64,000 nt of DNA from CAWIUB01 sp963839995. GTDB taxonomy: Bacteria > Actinomycetota > Actinomycetes > Mycobacteriales > Jatrophihabitantaceae. This document shows, in pieces, positions 23,964-31,770 of the stretch. The notes beneath the pieces were generated by a model. The model saw nothing but the letters and a program-made list of their open reading frames with translations. It was not told the origin of the DNA and ran no database searches. How positions within the stretch are numbered: the first letter of the stretch is position 1; the number at the start of each line of letters is the position of its first letter. The stretch covers positions 4,210 through 68,209 of the forward strand of contig CAWIXH010000023.1 in the NCBI GenBank assembly GCA_963839995.1. The letters are read 5' to 3'. Both the position numbers and the translations under genes were made by a program.

Positions 23964-24524
23964 TCATCCGTCGGCAGTCGGCTGGCTGCCTTCGGACTGA
24001 GGGCTCGCTGCCCGCTTCGTCGCCTTGGTGGCGCGAGTCGCCTTCGTCGGCTGCGGGCTCGTGGCCTTGCTGATCGCTTTGGTCGGCGTGCGCGGGCTCG
24101 TGGTCTTGCTGACCGCCTTGGGCGGCGCGGCGGCGGGACGGTGGTTGCCCCGGGGCGTTTCCGATGGGGCGTCCGGCTCGTCTCTGACCGGTTCGGACGA
24201 GGCCGGTGACTGTGGCGGCTCGGCCACGGCCGAGGGGTGGGTCTCCAGCGGCTGCTTCCACCGTGATCGGACCACGACGACGGCAGCGCCTGCCGCCCCG
24301 GCGACCCCGATGAGCCCGAACACGCGGCGTCGGCGGCGGTTCGTCTTCGCGGCGCGGGCCGCCTGCTTCTGCGCTCGCTGCTCGTGCTTGGTGACCGAGC
24401 CGATCACGGACGACACGGTACCGCCGATCGACTCGCCGATCACGCCCGCCGTCTCTGCCACGGCGCTGCCCGCGGAGTGCAGCGCGTCGACGACTTCGGC
24501 GCGGTCTACCTTGGAACTGGCCAC
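23964..24524 (-). CDS. Membrane-anchored protein with basic histone H1-like tail
   Basis: A 186-aa protein from a GTG at 24524 with AGAGGGG upstream. Residues 1-50 form an amphipathic, glycine- and serine-rich helix region. A highly basic stretch KTNRRRRR then precedes one membrane segment (about 68-85, VFGLIGVAGAAGAAVVVV). The remaining 100 residues are low-complexity, rich in Pro, Ala, Thr and Lys, with repeated TKA/SKA units such as TKATRATKATKR. The overall plan recalls the DUF5324-like proteins encoded near crgA in Streptomyces, but the match is weak. With the basic cluster on the inside, the tail would be outside the cell; the opposite topology would make it a membrane-tethered DNA binder. 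Confidence 0.65.
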   Translation of the reverse strand: MASSKVDRAEVVDALHSAGSAVAETAGVIGESIGGTVSSVIGSVTKHEQRAQKQAARAAKTNRRRRRVFGLIGVAGAAGAAVVVVRSRWKQPLETHPSAVAEPPQSPASSEPVRDEPDAPSETPRGNHRPAAAPPKAVSKTTSPRTPTKAISKATSPQPTKATRATKATKRAASPQSEGSQPTADG

Positions 24525-24680
24525 GACTCACCCCTCTGGGTTGGGTGTGCATCAGAGGGCCACGATAGTGTCTCGAGCCTCCTGTGCAGTCTGCGACCGG
24601 TTTGCTGGCGACGTAACCCTTCATCGCACCGCGTGGCAGGATCGAAGGCTCGCTGTAGCCCGTCCACGAGGAGATGTTCA

Positions 24681-25211
24681 GTGTCCACCACCACTCAGGT
24701 CGCGGTCCTGCGCACCTCGGCCGGCGACATCCGGGTCAACCTGTTCGGCGATCAGGCGCCCAAGACCGTGCGAAATTTCGTCGAGCTCGCGACAGGTGCG
24801 CGCGAGTGGACGCATCCCAGCACAAAGGCCAAGACGACGGCCCCGCTCTACGACGGGACGATCTTCCACCGGGTCATCGGCGGGTTCATGATCCAGGGCG
24901 GCGACCCGCTCGGGCAGGGCTTCGGCGGCCCGGGTTACCAGTTCGCCGACGAGTTCCATCCCGAGCTGGCCTTCGACCGTCCCTACCTGCTGGCGATGGC
25001 CAACGCGGGTCCGAACACCAACGGCTCGCAGTTCTTCATCACCGTTGGCCGCACGCCGCATCTCAACCGCAAGCACACGATCTTCGGCGAGGTCGCCGAC
25101 GCCGACAGCCGCGCCGTGGTCGACGCCATCGCCACCACCCGGACCGGCCACAACGACAAGCCGGTCGAGGACGTCACGATCAACTCGGTCACCGTCGAGC
25201 CGGCCACCTGA
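24681..25211 (+). CDS. ppiA: Cyclophilin-type peptidyl-prolyl cis-trans isomerase
   Basis: A 176-aa cytosolic cyclophilin that isomerises X-Pro bonds. The frame is open upstream, but the GTG at 24681 (VSTTTQVAVLRTSAGDIRV) follows GAGGAGA at 24668-24674. Core motifs include FHRVIGGFMIQGGDP with the catalytic Arg, and NTNGSQFFITVG. The actinobacterial insertion around residues 45-60 (GAREWTHPSTKAKT) is present. As in mycobacteria, it precedes the rhomboid gene near the origin; the gap is 11 bp, suggesting co-transcription. Confidence 0.95.
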   Translation: MSTTTQVAVLRTSAGDIRVNLFGDQAPKTVRNFVELATGAREWTHPSTKAKTTAPLYDGTIFHRVIGGFMIQGGDPLGQGFGGPGYQFADEFHPELAFDRPYLLAMANAGPNTNGSQFFITVGRTPHLNRKHTIFGEVADADSRAVVDAIATTRTGHNDKPVEDVTINSVTVEPAT

Positions 25212-25222
25212 CCCGAGTCCCG

Positions 25223-26113
25223 GTGTCCGAGCCGTCCAGCACCGCGCCGCCGACCGGAGGCAGCCCGGTCACAACCTGTTACCGCCATCCGATGCGCGAG
25301 ACGGCGGTGCGCTGCGTGCGCTGCAATCGGCCGATCTGCCCGGAGTGCATGCGGCCAGCGTCAGTCGGATTCCAGTGCCCGGACGACGTCCGGATGGGCC
25401 GGCGCACGCAGCGGGCGCCGCGCACGCTCGTTGGCGCACGGCTGCCGACGTCGGAGCGGCCGCTGCTGACGTGGTCGATCATCGCCTTGAACGTCGCGGC
25501 ATACGTCGCGACTGCGATCGGTTCGGTGCGCGGGGTGAACGAGAACCACACCACGCGTTTGTTCACAGACCTGTTGTTGCAGCCGATCGCCGTCGCCCAG
25601 CAGAGCGAGTTCTACCGGCTGCTGACCTCCGCGTTTCTGCACTATGGGCTGCTACACATCGTCCTCAACATGCTGGTGCTGGCGATGATCGGCCCGTACC
25701 TCGAGCGGCTGCTCGGCCGCTGGCGCTTCGCCGCTGTCTACCTGCTGGCCGCACTCGGCGGGTCCGTCGCGGTCTACGTGCTGGGTTCGAAGTACACCGC
25801 GGTGGTGGGAGCGTCCGGCGCAATCTTCGGCCTGTTCGCGGCGTGCCTGCTGCTCGTCCGCGAACTCGGCCTAGATCCGCGCACCTTGATCGCGACCATT
25901 GTGCTGAACTTCGTGCTGACGTTCAGCGTCCCGGACATCTCCAAGCTGGGCCACATCGGCGGATTCATCTTCGGCGCGCTCGCCACCGTGGCCATCGCAG
26001 GTCTCCCCCAGCGGCGCACGATGCTGCCGGTCCGGACGCAGCTACTTGGGCTAACCGGCCTCGTTATGGTGCTGGTGATCGCCGTTGTCTGGCGCACGGC
26101 GGCCTTGAGGTAG
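25223..26113 (+). CDS. Rhomboid family intramembrane serine protease
   Basis: A 296-aa membrane protease starting at GTG 25223. An N-terminal zinc-binding box (CYRHPMRETAVRC, CNRPICPECM, FQCPDD, about residues 19-55) is followed by at least six transmembrane segments. The catalytic Ser lies in VGASGAIFGLFA and the catalytic His in GHIGGFIFGAL. It cleaves transmembrane substrates within the bilayer; the substrate is unknown. Its 3' end overlaps the convergent PH-domain gene by 63 bp. Confidence 0.95.
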   Translation: MSEPSSTAPPTGGSPVTTCYRHPMRETAVRCVRCNRPICPECMRPASVGFQCPDDVRMGRRTQRAPRTLVGARLPTSERPLLTWSIIALNVAAYVATAIGSVRGVNENHTTRLFTDLLLQPIAVAQQSEFYRLLTSAFLHYGLLHIVLNMLVLAMIGPYLERLLGRWRFAAVYLLAALGGSVAVYVLGSKYTAVVGASGAIFGLFAACLLLVRELGLDPRTLIATIVLNFVLTFSVPDISKLGHIGGFIFGALATVAIAGLPQRRTMLPVRTQLLGLTGLVMVLVIAVVWRTAALR

Positions 26114-26515
26114 CAACGCCTCGATCAATTCCACCGCCTCCCGCGGATCGACGCCCAGGGCGCGCCGGCTGAACACGACAAGGTGCGGTCCGGCGTCGAT
26201 CTCGAGCATCCGGCTGCTGAGCCCGTGCCGGGAGCGCTCATCGACGCGGATAGCGTTGACCTGTGACCAATCGAGGTGGGCGCGCAGCGCGGGCGTGCGC
26301 ACCTGCAGTCCGTGGGACGACACGGCTAGCCGCGGCCAGTAGAGCAAGTCGGTAACGGCATACCCGGCCACGATGAGTGCGCCGCCGACGAACAGCAGCC
26401 GCCCCTCGGCATCGGCGGCCACTGCGGCGGCGCCCGCGATCACCGCAATGACGGCAAAGGCGGTGTCCAGACGGCGGTCGGGGCCGAATCGGTAGCTCAC
26501 GGGGCGTTCGTCCAC
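26051..26515 (-). CDS. PH domain-containing membrane protein
   Basis: A 154-aa protein of the bacterial PH (low-molecular-weight antigen 6-like) family found between the rhomboid/cyclophilin genes and crgA in actinobacteria. It has two hydrophobic segments (about 15-33 and 40-58), then a PH-like domain with the WPRLAVSSHGLQVRTP strand pair. The C-terminal tail is polar. GTG at 26515 is listed; a GTG at about 26500 (VSYRF) is an alternative. Function unknown. Confidence 0.8.
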   Translation of the reverse strand: MDERPVSYRFGPDRRLDTAFAVIAVIAGAAAVAADAEGRLLFVGGALIVAGYAVTDLLYWPRLAVSSHGLQVRTPALRAHLDWSQVNAIRVDERSRHGLSSRMLEIDAGPHLVVFSRRALGVDPREAVELIEALLPQGRRAPDNGDHQHHNEAG

Positions 26516-26538
26516 AGGGATATCCCCAGCTGGGGATA
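26508..26538. promoter_or_regulatory. 18-bp perfect palindrome with DnaA-box-like flank
   Basis: TATCCCCAGCTGGGGATA at 26521-26538 is a perfect palindrome. Its half-site TATCCCCA equals the core of the oriC site TTATCCCCA at 1873-1881. TCGTCCACA at 26508-26516, one mismatch from a DnaA box, lies beside it. The sites occupy the gap between crgA and the PH gene start. They could be an operator or a DnaA-binding site; this is inference. Confidence 0.6.
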
Positions 26539-26555
26539 GAACTACAGAGATGTAA

Positions 26556-26822
26556 TCAGCGCCAGCGCACGGCCATGATCAGGCCGACGATGAGGACGCC
26601 GAATCCGACTGCGAAGTTCCAGGCCCCGAGGTCCTTCATGCCAGGGATCGTGTCGCCCGCGAGATAGTAGGCCACCAGATAGGCCAGGGCGAGGACGAAC
26701 ACGGCCGCCATGACGATCGGATACCACGTGGGGCTGGGCCGATGGGCGCGACTGCTGGTCGCAGTCGTCGTCGGGAGCCGGACCGGCGCGTCGCTCTTCT
26801 TGCGGACCTTGGACTTGGGCAC
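26556..26822 (-). CDS. crgA: Cell division protein CrgA
   Basis: An 88-aa small membrane protein that, in Streptomyces and mycobacteria, interacts with FtsZ and divisome components to coordinate septation and wall synthesis. The basic N terminus MPKSKVRKK is typical, followed by two transmembrane helices (about 35-55 and 67-85) around the conserved GMKDLGAWNFAVGFG segment. Location in the rhomboid-PH-crgA-DUF881-sortase block confirms the call. Confidence 0.95.
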   Translation of the reverse strand: MPKSKVRKKSDAPVRLPTTTATSSRAHRPSPTWYPIVMAAVFVLALAYLVAYYLAGDTIPGMKDLGAWNFAVGFGVLIVGLIMAVRWR

Positions 26823-26904
26823 GACGACTCCTGACTGGGTTCCTACGTGCGGCAGCTAGCGTAAACGCCTAACTCACCATGATGCACGACGGGAAGGCGG
26901 GCCG

Positions 26905-27660
26905 GTGCGGGTCACCCAGGCGCTGCGCGGTCTCGCCCGACCCGCCGGGCCGTCGCCGTGGCAATGGCTGGTGCCTGCGGTGTGCTTGATCGCCGGCCTG
27001 ATGTTCGCCACGAGTCACACGGTGTCGGGCACGGACCAGCGCAGCGCCGAGGCCGTCAACCTGGCCGACCTGGTGCGCCACGCCGAGGCGCAGGTGAGCG
27101 CCGAAGAACTCCAGTTGCGCCGGCTGCAGGCCCAGGTCGACGCCGGGACGAACCAGGCCGCGGCCGGCAACTCAGCCGTCGCCGCGGCGCAGGCGGCTGG
27201 CAAGCCGCTGCTGCAGCCCGGCGGGCTCACCGCAGTGACCGGACCGGGCATCGCGGTCGTCCTGGACGATGCGCACTCGACGCCGGCGGACACCACCGTC
27301 GACCAGAACCAGCTCGTGGTGCACCAGTCCGACCTGCAGGCCGTCGTGAACGCCCTCTGGGCAGGTGGGGCCGAGGCGATGACGATCGCCGATCAGCGGG
27401 TCATCGCCACGAGTGCGGTGCGCTGCGTCGGCAACACGCTGCTGCTCAACGGCCGGGTGTTCTCCCCGCCGTTCCGAGTTGTGGCCATCGGCCCGGCAGG
27501 CACAATGGCCAGTGCACTGGATCGATCGCCGGGAGTCGCGTTGTTCAAGCAGGCTGCAAGCTACTACGGCCTCGGCTACACGGTCTCCACGGAGGACTCG
27601 GTGGCCCTGCCTCGCTATGACGGCTCGGTCGCTCTCAGCAAAGCGGTGGCCGGCCGCTGA
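26905..27660 (+). CDS. DUF881 family protein
   Basis: A 251-aa protein with one N-terminal membrane helix (about 20-38), a coiled-coil stretch (about 48-80, VRHAEAQVSAEELQLRRLQA) and an extracytoplasmic DUF881 domain with GPGIAVVLDDA and NALWAGGAEAMTIADQRV. DUF881 proteins are widespread in actinobacteria and firmicutes near division genes; their exact role is unknown. GTG start at 26905. It overlaps the sortase gene by one base (TGATG). Confidence 0.9.
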   Translation: MRVTQALRGLARPAGPSPWQWLVPAVCLIAGLMFATSHTVSGTDQRSAEAVNLADLVRHAEAQVSAEELQLRRLQAQVDAGTNQAAAGNSAVAAAQAAGKPLLQPGGLTAVTGPGIAVVLDDAHSTPADTTVDQNQLVVHQSDLQAVVNALWAGGAEAMTIADQRVIATSAVRCVGNTLLLNGRVFSPPFRVVAIGPAGTMASALDRSPGVALFKQAASYYGLGYTVSTEDSVALPRYDGSVALSKAVAGR

Positions 27661-28451
27661 TGACCGTGCTGGCTACCCCTCCACGCCCTAGTTCGTCGAC
27701 CGGTGACAAGGTGCGGTTCGTCCTGCGGGGCGTCGGCCAGACGCTGATCACGCTGGGCCTGATCGTGCTGCTGTTCGTGGTGTACGAGCTGTGGGTCACC
27801 AACATCTTCGCGGCGCGGGCCCAGCACCAAGTGCACACCGAGTTACAGAAGGTCTGGGCCAACGGAGACGATCCGCTGGTCGGCAAGTTGTCGCTGCCCG
27901 GCGGATCGCAGGCGACGATCCCGGTCGGCACCGGGCTTGCCAACCTCTACCTCCCGCGGCTCGGCAAGGACTACACGTTCACCATCGTCGAAGGTACGAC
28001 CGACTCGGCCCTGGAGAAGGGCCCCGGCCATTACGTCGGCACCGCGCTGCCCGGCCAGATCGGCAACTTCTCGATGGCTGGGCACCGGGTGGGCAAGGGC
28101 GAGCCGTTCCTCAACCTCGACCAACTGGAGCCGGGCGACGCAGTCGTCGTCGAGACCAAGAGCAAGTGGTTCATCTACACGGTGCTCGGCGACGTGGCCA
28201 CGGGGAACCTGTCGGCTACCGGGCCGTACGGCGTGCCCGGCCGGCAGATCGTCGACCCCAGCGACGTCGGGGTGATCGCGCCGGTGCCCGATCATCCCGG
28301 AGCCACCCCCACGGAGGCGCTGCTGACGATGACCACCTGCCATCCCAAGTTCGACGCCAGCCACCGGATGATCATCCATGCGAAGCTGGCGCGGACGGTT
28401 CCGCACGTCGGGACGGCGCTGCCCAAGGAATTGGCCGGAGGGACGGTCTAG
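27660..28451 (+). CDS. Class E sortase
   Basis: A 263-aa membrane-anchored transpeptidase attaching surface proteins to the cell wall. An N-terminal transmembrane helix lies at about 27-45, and the sortase beta-barrel carries catalytic His142 in SMAGHRVG, Cys227 in TTCHPKF and an Arg in the following HRMIIH segment. Placement between DUF881 and pabA is characteristic of actinobacterial class E sortases. It is translationally coupled to DUF881. No sorting-signal substrate was noticed in the window. Confidence 0.94.
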   Translation: MTVLATPPRPSSSTGDKVRFVLRGVGQTLITLGLIVLLFVVYELWVTNIFAARAQHQVHTELQKVWANGDDPLVGKLSLPGGSQATIPVGTGLANLYLPRLGKDYTFTIVEGTTDSALEKGPGHYVGTALPGQIGNFSMAGHRVGKGEPFLNLDQLEPGDAVVVETKSKWFIYTVLGDVATGNLSATGPYGVPGRQIVDPSDVGVIAPVPDHPGATPTEALLTMTTCHPKFDASHRMIIHAKLARTVPHVGTALPKELAGGTV

Positions 28452-28453
28452 CC

Positions 28454-28615
28454 ATGTATACGTGGATCTGGCGACACCTGCCCGGCCCGCTGGCCCTGCG
28501 GCTGCTGCAGGTGCTGCTGCTGGTCGCCGCGGTTTGCGCACTGCTGCTGTTCGTGGTGTTCCCGTGGGTGGAACCGCACCTGCCGATCAACCAGGTCACG
28601 GTGAATCACGGATGA
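28454..28615 (+). CDS. Small conserved membrane protein between sortase and pabA
   Basis: A 53-aa protein, MYTWIWRHLPG onward, with one transmembrane helix (about 16-40) followed by a short tail HLPINQVTVNHG. It starts 2 bp after the sortase stop and overlaps the pabA start by four bases (ATGA), so it is a genuine operon member. Similar tiny proteins occupy this slot in other actinobacteria; function is unknown, perhaps assisting the sortase. Confidence 0.8.
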   Translation: MYTWIWRHLPGPLALRLLQVLLLVAAVCALLLFVVFPWVEPHLPINQVTVNHG

Positions 28616-29265
28616 AGATCCTCGTCATCGACAACTACGACAGCTTCGTCTACAACCTGGTGCAGTACCTGGCGCAATTGGGCGCGTCCGTGGAAGTGCG
28701 GCGCAACGACGTCGTCGACGCGGCGGACCTCGACGAGCTACAACCGGACGGCGTGTTGATCTCCCCTGGGCCGGGCACCCCGGAAGATGCCGGCAACAGC
28801 ATGGCCGTCGTCGCCGCGTGCGCCGATCGCACGCTGCCGTTGTTCGGCGTGTGTCTCGGCCATCAGGCGATCGGCGCGGTGTTCGGCGCGATTGTGTCGC
28901 GTGCGCCGGAGCTGCTGCACGGCAAGACCAGCGAGGTGCTGCACGATGGGACGGGTCTGCTCGCCGGGCTGCCATCGCCGTTCACCGCCACCCGGTACCA
29001 CTCGCTGGCCGTCGAGGACGCGCTGCTGCCGGACTCGATCGTGGTGAACGGGCGTACCGCGTCCGGGGTGGTGATGGCGCTGCGGCATCGCGAGCTGCCG
29101 ATCGACGGGGTGCAGTTCCATCCCGAGTCGGTGCTCACCCAGGGCGGCCACCGCATCGTGGCCAATTGGCTGACTCGGTGCGGCGCGAACGTCGACGAAT
29201 CACGAGTGGCTGCGTTGGGCGCCGGCGTGGACGCGCTGCGGGCGACTGCGTTCGTCGGCGTCTAG
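28612..29265 (+). CDS. pabA: Aminodeoxychorismate/anthranilate synthase component II
   Basis: A 217-aa class I glutamine amidotransferase that supplies ammonia to PabB or TrpE. The N terminus MKILVIDNYDSFVYNLVQ is diagnostic; the nucleophile Cys81 lies in GVCLGHQ, with SPGPGTP upstream and the His/Glu pair in QFHPESV. In actinobacteria this origin-proximal copy is annotated trpG or pabA and probably serves both pathways. Its last 75 bp are duplicated at 31508-31582. The Ser/Thr kinase and penicillin-binding-protein genes that usually lie next to it are not in the window. Confidence 0.93.
   Translation: MKILVIDNYDSFVYNLVQYLAQLGASVEVRRNDVVDAADLDELQPDGVLISPGPGTPEDAGNSMAVVAACADRTLPLFGVCLGHQAIGAVFGAIVSRAPELLHGKTSEVLHDGTGLLAGLPSPFTATRYHSLAVEDALLPDSIVVNGRTASGVVMALRHRELPIDGVQFHPESVLTQGGHRIVANWLTRCGANVDESRVAALGAGVDALRATAFVGV
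29191..29265 (+). repeat. Direct repeat A: 3' end of pabA
   Basis: The last 75 bp of pabA, including its stop. A second copy, 69 of 75 identical and of equal length, lies at 31508-31582, 2,317 bp downstream. The interval between the copies holds a 90-aa gene and glmS. Confidence 0.9.
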
Positions 29266-29380
29266 GGCCCGGTCGGCCCGCAGCGAGGCCCAACGCAACC
29301 TCGGATTAGAGGTGAAATCCTGCCCGCGATCGGGCAGAAATGTTGTCAAGTCGTCCGTACGTCTGGCATGCTCGGGCGCT

Positions 29381-29653
29381 GTGCGCGACGAACCGGTGCC
29401 GTCTGACCTGGTACGTCACGTTGTGTCGACCACCGGCCTGCCCGCAGCCACGGCGACTCGGCTGATCACGGACGTCATCGCGTACTTCGATGAGATGGCG
29501 GAGAGCTATGTGCGCCGCCGGCACACCGAACTGCAGGGCCGGCAACTGAAGAACGCCGAGATCTGGTCGCTGATCGAGTCGGAACTCACGACGCGCCCAT
29601 TCGCGGCACCGCGGCTGTCCGAGCGGCAGCTGCGCCGAATCGTCTACGGATAG
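29381..29653 (+). CDS. Hypothetical helical protein upstream of glmS (90 aa)
   Basis: Ninety residues from a GTG at 29381 (VRDEPVPSDLVRHVVSTTGL), predicted all-helical and soluble. Two features stand out: YVRRRHTELQGRQLKNAEIW and the C-terminal LSERQLRRIVYG, both basic and helix-turn-helix-like. I do not recognise a named family. TTGTCA at 29343-29348 and GCATGC near 29367-29372 could be a weak promoter giving a near-leaderless transcript. It ends 15 bp before glmS, so the two are probably co-transcribed; a regulatory or RNA-binding role for glmS is only a guess. Confidence 0.7.
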   Translation: MRDEPVPSDLVRHVVSTTGLPAATATRLITDVIAYFDEMAESYVRRRHTELQGRQLKNAEIWSLIESELTTRPFAAPRLSERQLRRIVYG

Positions 29654-29668
29654 AGCAGGAGCACGTCG

Positions 29669-31495
29669 ATGTGCGGAATCGTCGGCTACATCGGGCGCAA
29701 CGACGCCCTGCCCGTACTGGTGGAGGGCCTGCACCGGCTCGAATACCGCGGGTACGACTCGGCGGGGCTGGCCGTCGTCCACCGGGGTCGACTCCAGGTG
29801 ACCAAGGTCGCGGGACGCGTGCAAGACCTGCGGGAGAGGATCAAGCCCACGACCCGGGCGCAGGTGGGCATCGCGCACACCCGGTGGGCAACCCACGGCG
29901 CACCTTCGGAGGTCAACGCGCATCCGCACTTGGACGCGGCCGGGCGGATTGCCGTCGTGCACAACGGCATCATCGAGAACTACGAGGAGCTGCGCGCGCA
30001 GCTGGAAGCCGACGGGGTCGTTTTCGTGTCGGAGACCGACACCGAGACGATCGCGCATCTCATCGCGGCGGCGATCGAGGACGGAGCCCCGACGCTGGAG
30101 GATGCGGTGCGTGCCGCATTGCGACGGGTGCGTGGTACGTACGGCCTGCTGGTACTCGACCTCGCCCAGCCCGACGAGCTCGTGGTCGCGCGCAACGGCA
30201 GCCCCATCGTCATCGGTGTCGGACACGGCGAGATGCTCGTCGCCTCGGATATCGCTGCCCTGGTGCAGCACACGCAGCAGGTGGTCTACCTCGATGACGC
30301 CGAGCTGGCGACGGTGACTGCTCGCGGATACGTGACGTCGACGATTGACGCCGAGCGTACGGAGAAGGCGCCGAACACCGTCGATGCCCTGCCCGAGGAT
30401 TACGAGCTGGGCGACTACCCCGACTTCATGCTCAAGGAGATGCACGATCAGCCCAAGTCGGTGCGGCAGGTCCTGGCTGGGCGCCTAGACGACCGGTTCG
30501 CGACCGCGCACTTCGGCGGGCTGGGGCTCGATCCGCGCGAGCTTCGGTCCATCAGCCGCGTTCGCTTCCTCGGCTGCGGATCCGCCTACTACGCCGGCCA
30601 GATGGGAGCCAGCCTGGTCGAGGAGCTCGCCCGCATCCCCGCGGACGCCGAGCCCGCGTCGGAGTTCCGCTACCGCAACCCGGTCGTCGATCCCGACGCG
30701 CTCTACGTCGCGATCAGCCAGTCCGGGGAGACGCTGGACACGCTAATGGCCGTGCAGGAACTCAAGCGGAAGGGCGGGCACGTTGTCGGCGTGGTCAACG
30801 TCGTCGGCAGCGCGGTCGCCCGCGAGTGCGGCAGCGGCATCTTCCTGCATGCCGGGCCGGAGGTCGCGGTTGCCTCGACGAAGGCGTTGACCAACATGAC
30901 GGTCTCGTTCGCGATGCTCGGACTGCTGCTTGGACGTGTACGAGACCTGTCGCCAGCGCACGGCTGGCGCCTCCTTGCCGGCCTGCGAGCCCTTCCCGAC
31001 CAGATCGCCGATCTGCTCGAGGACGAGCAGGCGATTGCGGCCGTGGCGCACCGCTATGCCGGGTCGCAGCACATGTTCTTCATCGGGCGGGTGCGCGGCT
31101 GGCCGGTGGCCCGCGAGGGCGCCCAGAAGCTGAAGGAGATCTCGTACGTCCATGCGGAGGCCTACCAGGCCGCCGAGCTCAAGCACGGCCCGCTCGCACT
31201 GATCGACGAGACCATGCCGAGCGTCGTGCTCGTACCCGATGACGAGCTGGTGTCGAAGAACATCAGCACGATCGAGCAGATCAGGGCGCGCGGCGGCGCG
31301 GTTATCGCGGTGACCAACGCCGATCTGCCGGTGGGCCTGGCCGACGACGTCATCCGCGTGCCACGCAGCGAGCCGGAACTCGACCCGGTGCTGCTCACCG
31401 TTCCGCTCCAACTGTTCGCGTATCACCTGGCCGCGAAGCTAGGCCGCGACATCGACAAGCCGCGCAATCTCGCCAAGAGTGTCACGGTGGAATGA
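29669..31495 (+). CDS. glmS: Glutamine-fructose-6-phosphate aminotransferase (isomerizing)
   Basis: GlmS makes glucosamine-6-phosphate, the first committed step to UDP-GlcNAc and peptidoglycan. The 608-aa protein starts MCGIVGYIGRN with nucleophile Cys2. The glutaminase domain (about 1-240) has HTRWATHG and HNGIIENYEEL. Two SIS domains follow, with CGSAYYAGQMG, SQSGETLDTLM and the C-terminal KPRNLAKSVTVE that carries the active-site lysine. All motifs are intact. The gene lies between two copies of the pabA 3' end, so it looks inserted; whether another glmS exists elsewhere in the genome cannot be seen here. ATG 29669 follows GAGCAGGAG. Confidence 0.96.
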   Translation: MCGIVGYIGRNDALPVLVEGLHRLEYRGYDSAGLAVVHRGRLQVTKVAGRVQDLRERIKPTTRAQVGIAHTRWATHGAPSEVNAHPHLDAAGRIAVVHNGIIENYEELRAQLEADGVVFVSETDTETIAHLIAAAIEDGAPTLEDAVRAALRRVRGTYGLLVLDLAQPDELVVARNGSPIVIGVGHGEMLVASDIAALVQHTQQVVYLDDAELATVTARGYVTSTIDAERTEKAPNTVDALPEDYELGDYPDFMLKEMHDQPKSVRQVLAGRLDDRFATAHFGGLGLDPRELRSISRVRFLGCGSAYYAGQMGASLVEELARIPADAEPASEFRYRNPVVDPDALYVAISQSGETLDTLMAVQELKRKGGHVVGVVNVVGSAVARECGSGIFLHAGPEVAVASTKALTNMTVSFAMLGLLLGRVRDLSPAHGWRLLAGLRALPDQIADLLEDEQAIAAVAHRYAGSQHMFFIGRVRGWPVAREGAQKLKEISYVHAEAYQAAELKHGPLALIDETMPSVVLVPDDELVSKNISTIEQIRARGGAVIAVTNADLPVGLADDVIRVPRSEPELDPVLLTVPLQLFAYHLAAKLGRDIDKPRNLAKSVTVE

Positions 31496-31507
31496 GCGCG
31501 CGGGATC

Positions 31508-31582
31508 GTGGACGAATCACGAATGGCTGCGTTGGGTGCCGGCGTGAACGCGCTGCGCGCGACCGCGTTCGTCGGCGTCTAG
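31508..31582 (+). repeat. Direct repeat B: duplicated 3' end of pabA
   Basis: A 75-bp copy of the pabA terminus, with six base changes relative to repeat A. Only two change the protein (Val to Met, Asp to Asn), and the stop codon is kept. It begins 12 bp after the glmS stop and has no pabA body upstream. The region just past the stop also still resembles that after repeat A (TCGGCCTGCAACGA versus TCGGCCCGCAGCGA). Confidence 0.9.
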
Positions 31583-31684
31583 CGCGGCGTCGTCGGCCTG
31601 CAACGAACAGCGCAGCACGTCGACGATCGCGAAGCCCAGCAACGCCATGATCAGCACGGCAATGACGAGGTTGACCAGACCCAC
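31583..31684 (-). pseudogene. Truncated DUF2516-like membrane protein (5' fragment)
   Basis: On the minus strand a GTG at 31684 opens VGLVNLVIAVLIMALLGFAI followed by VDVLRCSLQADDA, resembling the N-terminal membrane helix and DxLR motif of DUF2516 proteins. The similarity stops after about 34 codons at the junction with repeat B, so the gene was probably truncated by the rearrangement. From 31685 to 31770 nothing else is recognised. Confidence 0.4.
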
Positions 31685-31770
31685 ACGCCCAGCACACCAC
31701 GCCGGCGGTTCGCCCGGAAGGCAGCCGGGCGGATCCTCACGAGTCCGTCGCGCGCGCGAACGGCCCGGCG

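Noticed and set aside
29266..31507. Composite transposon carrying glmS
   Set aside because: No transposase, terminal inverted repeats or short target duplications; the flanking repeats are pabA coding ends instead.
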